Shown here piece by piece: positions 56,715 through 64,000 of a DNA stretch of 64,000 nt. Within the stretch, counting starts at the first letter, position 1. Each line of letters begins with the position of its first letter. Source of the DNA: Synanceia verrucosa (lineage: Eukaryota > Chordata > Actinopteri > Perciformes > Synanceiidae); contig JAQQSB010001353.1 of the NCBI GenBank assembly GCA_029721515.1, forward strand, positions 62,001 through 126,000. The letters run 5' to 3'. Both the position numbers and the translations under genes were made by a program. The notes under the pieces were generated by a model. The model was given only the letters and a program-made list of their open reading frames with translations. It ran no database searches and was not told the DNA's origin.

Positions 56715-59363
56715 TTATGTGCCTGCCGTCGAGCAAGGCTGGCGAAGCCAGCCTTGCAGCTGCGGCGGCACATATTACTATTCCTTTTGGGGGTTCCCAA
56801 GTGTCTTAGCATTCATGGCAGGCGAAGCCTGCCATGAATGCTTGTGGAGTCCAAAACACACATATATGATGTAAAATGATAAAAATACCAAAAATACCCA
56901 AAATCCATCCAAAAATCATGAAAACGCTGTGTTTAAGCCAGCAACGCGCTTATTAGTATTCAGGACGAGGGTTTATTTTTTTTTCCTATTATTATGTGCC
57001 TGCCGTCGAGGCAGGCGGGCGAAGCCAGCCTTGCAGCACGGCGGCACACATATTACTATTCCTTTGGGGGGTTCCCCAAGTGTCTTAGCATTCATGGCAG
57101 GCGAAGCCTGCCATGAATGCTTGTAGTAGGTCCAAAACCACACATAAATGATGAAAAATGATAAAAAATCCAAAAAAATCCATCCCAAAATCATAAAAAC
57201 ACTGTATTTTAGCCAGCAACGCGCTTATTAGTATCCAGGACGAGGTTTATTTTTTTTTTTTCTTATTATTATGTGCCTGCCGTCGAGCAAGGCTGGCGAA
57301 GCCAGCCTTGCGAGCACGGCGGCACATATTACTATTCCTTTTGGGGGGGAGGCCCCAAGTGTCTTAGCATTTATGGCAGGCGAAGCCTGCCATAAATGCT
57401 GTAATAGGTCCAAACACACATATATGATGTAAAATGATAAAAAATACCAAAAATACCCAAAATCCATCCAAACATCATAAAAACACTGTGTTTTAAGCCA
57501 GCAACAGCTTATTAGTATCAGGACGAGGGTTTCTTTTTATTATGTGCCTGCCGTCGAGCAAGGCTGGCGAAGCCAGCCTTTATGAGCACTGGCGGCAACA
57601 TATTACTATTCCTTTTGGGGGTTCCCAAGTGTCTTAGCATTCATGGCAGGCGAAGCCTGCCATGAATGCTTGTAGTAGGTCAAAACACACATATATGATG
57701 TAAAATTATAAAATAACCCAAAAAATCCAAAAATCCATCCAAACATGATAAAAACACTGTTTTTTTGCCAGCAACGCGCTTATTAGTATTCTGGACGAGA
57801 GTTTATTTTTTTTATTATTATAGACATTCTTGACAATTAATGCGAATTCGTACCGTAAGGTGCACCCAGGCATGAGATATATCAAATCGTGCGTCTCGAT
57901 CGTGCCACCATGGCTATTACTTTTCTCCGTCAAAACTGTTACCATGGCGACGCTAGACCCCAAAAACCACCGAAAAATGTCCCATAGGAATGAATGGGGA
58001 AAGGGTCGGAATTCAATTTTTTTTCTTCAGTGAACAAACAGTCACAGCTCCCTCATACTTTCACCTAGAAATTCCATTCAACCTTCAAAACGCAGCAAAT
58101 TTTCCTGGCAACATATTCATAATTCATCTTCATTTAAAAAAATGTATAGTTTCTTCAGCATTTCAACTTTTTCCAGACCATGAAATCTTCAAAAATCAGA
58201 GCTTAACATGGGTGTCTATTGCGTGCACTAGAGTGACACAACTACACACCTAGAGTGGAGAGCAGTTTCAGAATCGTCTGATTTTTTTTTTTTCAAATCG
58301 CGATTGTGAGGGCTACGTTCACTCCACCGACATAATTTTTACAGCAAAACGTTGGAAATTTCGTCCGGTCGTAGCGATGTGTCTCTTATGTCTCTGAGAT
58401 TTATGGTTTTGGCTCCAGACCCTTAATTAGGGCGGCACCTCCAAAAATCTCTCCATTGGGCCCAATGTTAATTTTCAGAGGAAAAGGCGTGAGAAAGCAG
58501 GGAAACCTCTTGTGTTTAACCTGCCGCTGACGGGCTTCTGAGTGGGCTAGAGACATAAAATTTACATCGCTGCGATCCTCGCGAGCTCCTGCCGCCTACG
58601 GTCCAAACCCCAAAGCTGTACGCCTTATGGTTGGGGAGTTATTTAGAGGAGTTCGGCAGGGTCTGACTCAGCTTGAAATCAATGGCAGTCAGTGAGAGCC
58701 AGCGTGGGGGACAGACCAGGGGCGCCCCTAGACTTTTCCATAGGGGTGCCCCATGGGGTGTTGAAGCCATGCAGGGGTGGCCAGCAGAATTAGGTGATAT
58801 GAATGAACCTCCATCACCATAGCATCATTCACATACAAAAATATAAGCTCTACTGCTTATAGTTTTTTTTATACGAGAGGTGATTCGACAGGTCAGCTCA
58901 TAATCAGAAGCATAGTGTGACAGAGCAGCTGTGTGTGTGTGGTATTTGAACTGAAGGGACCCTGTCTGTGATATGATACATAGGTCAATGCTGATGATAC
59001 AGAGAGTGGGTGACATCATTGATTCATACACACAGATAGGAAGCTCAGGCTGTTTCCTTCAAAATAAAAGTCTGTTTTTTCAAAATAAAAGCCCCAAACT
59101 TCGGAGGGGTAACTTTTTTCCTCACAGGAAGCTGTGGAGATGACTATCCTTTCAAAGTAAAAGCCTCAAAATCTGATTTAAGAGTCACAGGATACTTGGT
59201 GTGTTTGTTTTCAACATGAACCTGGGACAGGCACTTGCAGTGCGTGCTTGATGCAGGAGAGGGTCAGCATGCATCAGGCTGGGCCTACATGGCCCGGCAT
59301 CGCGTGGGTTCGGCGTCATGTGTGCAGGCACATATTAAAATTTCTTCAGGAATTTTAGTCTAG
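56715..59363 (+). mobile_element. Family B unit B7 (four tandem hairpin modules)
   Basis: Four consecutive copies of the hairpin module (from about 56716, 56994, 57271 and 57541) precede a normal B head at about 57815, making this the longest unit (2.65 kb). Core variant GTGACACAAC and a T run near 58281. CTAG is at 59360-59363. Confidence 0.82.
56716..57812 (+). repeat. Tandem array of four 275-bp hairpin modules
   Basis: Spacings are about 278, 277 and 270 bp. Copy 2 has a damaged first hairpin (GAGGCAGGCGGGC...). Copy 3 keeps a perfect second hairpin through paired changes at 57372 and 57394. Copy 4 has an interrupted outer stem (CCTTTATGAGCACTGG). Confidence 0.85.
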
Positions 59364-61254
59364 TTATTATGTGCCTGCCGTCGAGCAAGGCTGGCGAAGC
59401 CAGCCTTGCGAGCACGGCGGCACATATTACTATTGCTTTTGGGGGGGTTCCCCAAGTGTCTTAGCATTCATGGCAGGCGAAGCCTGCCATGAATGCTGTA
59501 ATGGAGTCCAAAACATACATAATTGATGAAAAATGATAAAAATCCCCAAAAATCCATCCCAAAAACATACAGTGAGTGTGTATTGGCCAGCAGCAGCGCT
59601 TATTAGTATCAGGACGAGGTTTCTTTTTATTATTATTATTTTTATTATTATTATTATAGACGGGATTTTCGGCAATTAATGCGGGTCGTACCGTAAGGTG
59701 CACCCAGGCATGAGATATATCAAAGCGTGCGTCTCGATCGTGCCACCATGGCTATTACTTTTCTCCGTCAAAGCCGTTACCGTGGCGACGCTAGACCCCA
59801 AAAACCGCCGAAAAAGTCCCATAGGAATGAATGGGGAAAGGGTCGGATTTCAAATTTTTTTCTTCATCGAACAAACAGTCACAGCTCCCTCATGCTTTCA
59901 CCTAGAAACTCCATTCAACTTTCAAAACGCAGCAAATTTTCCTGGCAACATATTCATAATTCATCTTCATTTAAAAAAATGTATAGTTTCTTCAGCATTT
60001 CAACTTTTTCCAGACCATGAAATCTTCAAAAATCAGCCTTTAACATGGGTGTCTATTGCGTGCACTAGAGTGGGAGAACTACACACCTAGAGTGGAGAGC
60101 AGTTTCAGAATCGTCTGAAAAAAATATTTTTAAATCGCGATTGTGAGGGCCACGTTCACTCCACTGACATAATTTTTACAGCAAAACGTTGGAAATTTCG
60201 TCTCGGTCGTAGCGATGTGTCTCTTATGTCTCTGAGATTTATGGTTTTGGCTCCAGACCCTTAATTAGGGCAGCACCTCAAAAATCTCTCCATTGGGCCC
60301 AATGTTAATTTTCAGAGGAAAAGGCGTGAGAAAGCAGGAAAACCTCTTGTGTTTAACCTGCCGCTGATGGGCTTCTGAGTGGGCTAGAGACATAAAATTT
60401 ACACCGCTGCGATCATCGCGAGCTCCTGCCGCCTCGTCAAACCCCAAACCCGTACTCCTTACGGTTCTTGAGTTATTCAGAGGAGTTTGGCATGGTCCAA
60501 CTCAGCTTGAAATCAATAGCAGTCAGTGGGAGCCAGTGTGGGAGACAGACCAGGGGCGCGCCTAAACTTTTCCATAGGGGTGCCCCATGAGGTGTCTAAG
60601 CCACTTGAGGAGGTGGCCAGCAGAATTAGGTGATATGCATGAACCTCCATCACCACAGCATCATTCACATACAAAAATCTAAGCTCTACTCCTTGTAGTT
60701 TTTTTTATACGAGAGATGATTCGACAGGTCAGCTCATAATCAGTGGCAGAGTGTGACAGAGCAGCTGTGTGTGTGTGTGGTATTTGAACTGAAGGGACCC
60801 TGTCTGTGATATGATACATAGGTCAGTGCTGATGATACAGAGAGTGGGTGACATCATTGATCACACACACAGACAGGAAGGTCAGGCTGTTTCCTTCAAA
60901 ATAAAAGTCTGTTTTTTTCAAAATAAAGCCCCAAACTTCGGAGGGGTAACTTTTTCCTCACAGGAAGCTGTGGAGATGACTATCCTTTCAAAGTAAAGCC
61001 CCAAACTCTGATTTAAAGCGTCACAGGAAACAAGGTGTGTTTGTTTTCAACATGAACCTGGGACAGGCACGCACGTAGTGCGTGCCGGCGTGTTTGTTTT
61101 CAACACCAACCTGGGACAAGCACGCTTGAAGTGCGTGCTTGATGCAGGAGAGGGTCAGCATGCATCAGGCTGGGCCTACATGGCCCGGCGTCGCGTGGGC
61201 CGGCGTCATGTGTGCAGGCACATATTAAAATTTCTTCAGAAATTTTTAGTCTGA
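59364..61254 (+). mobile_element. Family B unit B8 (with hairpin module, CTGA end)
   Basis: Hairpin module first, then a long ATT tract and the TATAGACGGG head. The tail has two hairpin-repeat copies near 61068 and 61120. The terminal stem is perfect (AAAATTTC / TTCA / GAAATTTT), but the end reads GTCTGA (61251-61254) rather than CTAG, still within CTRR. Confidence 0.76.
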
Positions 61255-62793
61255 ATTATTATTATTATAGACGCATTCTTGACGAATTAATGCAGGGTCG
61301 TACCGTAAGGTGCACCCAGGCATGAAGATATATCAAATCGTGCGTCTCGATCGTGCCACGATGGCTATTACTTTTCTCCGTCAAAGCCGTTACCGTGGCG
61401 GCGCTAGACCCCAAAAACCACCGAAAAAGTCCCATAGGAATGAATGGGGAAAGGTCGGATTTCAAATTTTTTCTTCATCGAACAAACAGTCACAGCTCCC
61501 TCATGCTTTCACCTAGAAACTCCATTCAACTTTCAAAACGCAGCAAATTTTCCTGGCAACATATTCATAATTCATCTTCAATTAAAAAAATGTATAGTTT
61601 CTTCAGCATTTCAACTTTTTCCAGACCATGAAATCTTCAAAAATCAGCCTTTAACATGGGTGTCTATTGCGTGCACTAGAGTGGGAGAACTACACACCTA
61701 GAGTGGAGAGCAGTTTCAGAATCGTCTGAAAAAAATATTTTTAAATTGCGATTGTGAGGGCTACGTTCACTCCACCGACATAATTTTTACAGCAAAACGT
61801 TGGAAATTTCGTCCCGGTCGTAGCAATGTGTCTCTTATGTCTCTGAGATTTATGGTTTTGGCTCCAGACCCTTAATTAGGGCAGCACCTCCAAAAATCTC
61901 TCCATTGGGCCCAATGTTAATTTTCAGAGGAAAAGGCGTGAGAAAGCAGGAAAACCTCTTGTGTTTAACCTGCCGCTGACAGGCTTCTGAGTGGGCTAGA
62001 GACATAAAATTTACAGCGTTGCGATCCTCATAGCTCCTGCCACCTACGGTCCAAACCCCAAAGCTGTACGCCTTACGGTTGGGGAGTTATTTAGAGGAGT
62101 TCGGCAGGGTGTGACTCAGCTTGAAATCAATGGCAGTCAGTGAGAGCCAGTGTGGGGGGACAGACCAGGGAGGCGCGCCTAGACTTTTCCATAGGGGTGC
62201 CCCATGGGGTGTTGAAGCCATGCAGGGTGGCCAGCAGAATTAGGTGATATGAATGAACCTCCATCACCATAGCATCATTCACATGCAAAAATCTAAGCTC
62301 TACTGCTTATAGTTTTTTTTTAAGCGAGAGGTGATTCGACAGGTCAGCTCATAATCAGAAGCATAGTGTGACAGAGCAGCTGTGTGTGTGTGGTATTTGA
62401 ACTGAAGGGACCCTGTCTGTGATGTGATACATAGGTCAGTGCTGATGATACAGAGAGTGGATGACATCATTGATCACACACACAGACAGGAAGCTCAGGC
62501 TGTTTCCTTCAAAATAAAGCCCCCAACTTCAGAGGGTAACTTTTTCCTCACAGGAAGCTGTGGCCATGACTGTCCTTTCAAAATAAAAGCCCGAACTCTG
62601 ATTTGATCTTCACAGGAAACAAGGTGTGTTTGTTTTCAACACGAACCTGGGACAGGCACTTACGATGTGCGTGCTTGATCGTGCAGGAGAGGGTCAGCAT
62701 GCATCAGGCTGGGCCTACATGGCCCGGCGTCGCGTGGGCCGGCGTCATGTGTGCAGGCACATATTAAAATTTCTTCAGGAATTTTTAGTCTAG
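61255..62793 (+). mobile_element. Family B unit B9 (no hairpin module)
   Basis: An ATTATTATTATAGACGC head follows the B8 end directly. The subterminal hairpin is eroded (GCACTTACGATGTGCGTGC). Terminal hairpin intact; CTAG is at 62790-62793. Confidence 0.8.
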
Positions 62794-64000
62794 TTATGTG
62801 CCTGCCCGTCGAGCAAGGCTGGCGAAGCCAGCCTTATGCGGCACGGCACATATTACTATTCCTTTTAGGGGTTCCCCAAGTGTCTTAGCATTCATGGCAG
62901 CGAAGCCTGCCATGAATGCTTGTAGTAGTCCACAAACACATAAATGATGAAAAATGATGAAAAACACCAAAGATCCCAAGAAAATCCACCCCAAAATCCT
63001 TAAAAACAGCAGCGCTTATTAGTATTCAGGGCGAGGTTTCTTTTTATTATTTTTATTATTATTATTATAGGCAGATTTTTCGGCAATTAATGCGGAGTCG
63101 TACCGTAAGGTGCACCCAGGCATGAGATATATCAAAGCGTGCGTCTCGATCGTGCCACCATGGCTATTACTTTTCTCCGTCAAAGCCGTTACCGTGGCGA
63201 CGCTAGACCCCAAAAACCGCCCGAAAAAGTCCCATAGGAATGAATGGGGAAAGGGTCGGATTTCAAATTTTTTCTTCATCGAACAAACAGTCACAGCTCC
63301 CTCATGCTTTCACCTAGAAACTCCATTCAACTTTCAAAACGCAGCAAATTTTCCTGGCAACATATTCATAATTCATCTTCAATTAAAAAAATGTATAGTT
63401 TCTTCAGCATTTCAGCTTTTTCCAGACCATGAAATCTTCAAAAATCAGCCTTTAACATGGGTGTCTATTGCGTGCACTAGAGTGGGAGAACTACACACCT
63501 AGAGTGGAGAGCAGTTTCAGAATCGTCAGATTTTTTTTTTTTTAAATCGCGATTGTGAGGGCTACGTTCACTCCACCCGACATAATTTTTACATGAAAAC
63601 GTTGGAAATTTCGTCCCGGTCGTAGCGATGTGTCTCTTATGTCTCTGAGATTTATGATTTTGGCTCCAGACCCTTAATTAGGGCAGCACCTCCAAAAATC
63701 TCTCCATTGGGCCCAATGTTAATTTTCAGAGGAAAAGGCGTGAGAAAGCAGGAAAACCTCTTGTGTTTAACCTGCCGCTGACGGGCTTCTGAGTGGGCTA
63801 GAGACATAAAATTTACATCGCTGCGATCCCTCGAGCTCCTGCCGCCTCTACGGTCCAAACCCCAAAGCTGTACGCCTTACGGTTGGGGAGTTATTTAGAG
63901 GAGTTCGGAAGGGTCCGACTCAGCTTGAAATCAATGGCAGTCAGTGAGAGCCAGTGTGGGGGACAGACCAGGGGCGCGCCTAGACTTTTCCATAGGGGTG
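62794..64000 (+). mobile_element. Family B unit B10 (truncated by window end)
   Basis: It starts with a hairpin module in which the second stem has lost one G on the left arm (GGCAGCGAAGCCTGCC). The head starts near 63068 and the body runs to the window end within the CCTAGACTTTTCCATAGGGG segment. Confidence 0.78.

Larger units (their letters stand above)
46391..64000 (+). repeat. Family B satellite array (related Helitron-like units)
   Basis: Ten units in the same orientation, running off the window end. 3' ends fall at 47955, 49788, 51639, 53269, 55158, 56714, 59363, 61254 and 62793. The head reads TTATTATTATAGAC/GGC then AATTAATGCGG and CGTACCGTAAGGTGCACCC. The middle third is clearly related to family A. 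The tail carries GACAGACCAGGGGCG, CA repeats, a GCACGCAC hairpin and CATGTGTGCAGGCACAT. The terminus is AAAATTTC / TTCA / GGAATTTT, TAGT, CTAG. Six units start with an extra 275-bp hairpin module. No protein is encoded. Confidence 0.85.

Overview
This is a non-coding-rich stretch of an animal genome, most likely a teleost fish. The evidence for a fish is indirect: one broken Rep-helicase-endonuclease transposon of the Helentron (Helitron2) type, GT-AG splice-like sites, AT-rich repeat modules of a kind widespread in fish genomes, and no complete host protein gene. I see nothing bacterial or plasmid-like. Species assignment is inference only.

Layout. (1) 1-18030: a head-to-tail array of about 1.4-1.7 kb repeat units (family A). 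(2) 18030-30430: an interruption holding a roughly 7 kb Helentron replicase-helicase-endonuclease reading frame, broken by about nine frameshifts (20543-27443). It has an intron-like 5' leader upstream, a duplicated palindromic module with an 18-bp minisatellite downstream, and a candidate four-exon spliced transcript (28741-29930). (3) 30430-46390: family A resumes in the same orientation. One aberrant unit (43799-44929) shares the family termini but carries different contents, including two tRNA-like sequences. (4) 46391-64000: the array switches, exactly at a unit boundary, to family B (about 1.55 kb, or about 1.83 kb with an extra 275-bp hairpin module). Family B continues past the window end.

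How I read the arrays. Nearly every family A unit ends with a GCAATTGC / TTCA loop / GCAATTGC hairpin, four bases (TCTT), then CTAG followed by T. Family B ends with an AT-rich hairpin that also has a TTCA loop, then TAGT and CTAG followed by T. A subterminal hairpin followed by CTRR with a flanking T is the 3' signature of Helitrons. I therefore interpret the satellite as concatenated non-autonomous Helitrons, which rolling-circle replication with terminator read-through could generate. Clean 5' TC ends were not identified, so element starts are set operationally at the base after the preceding CTAG.

Terms used for family A units. Plain head: begins TATTACATTTAAAAC. Palindromic head: carries GGTGTGAATGC / GCATTCACACC then TTATTATTATT and TTCTTCC. 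TTATTATTC head: goes straight to that AT tract. Short tail: AATTATATACTTCACC follows the conserved GATTGGTC segment. Long tail: CATGATAAAGAGAGTGG or CATGATACAGAGAGTGG through GGTGGCCAGCAGA follows instead. After the tail come 2-4 copies of a 78-79 bp subrepeat and then the terminus. Small open frames recur in these units (71 or 87 codons). I consider them chance frames in repeats, not genes.
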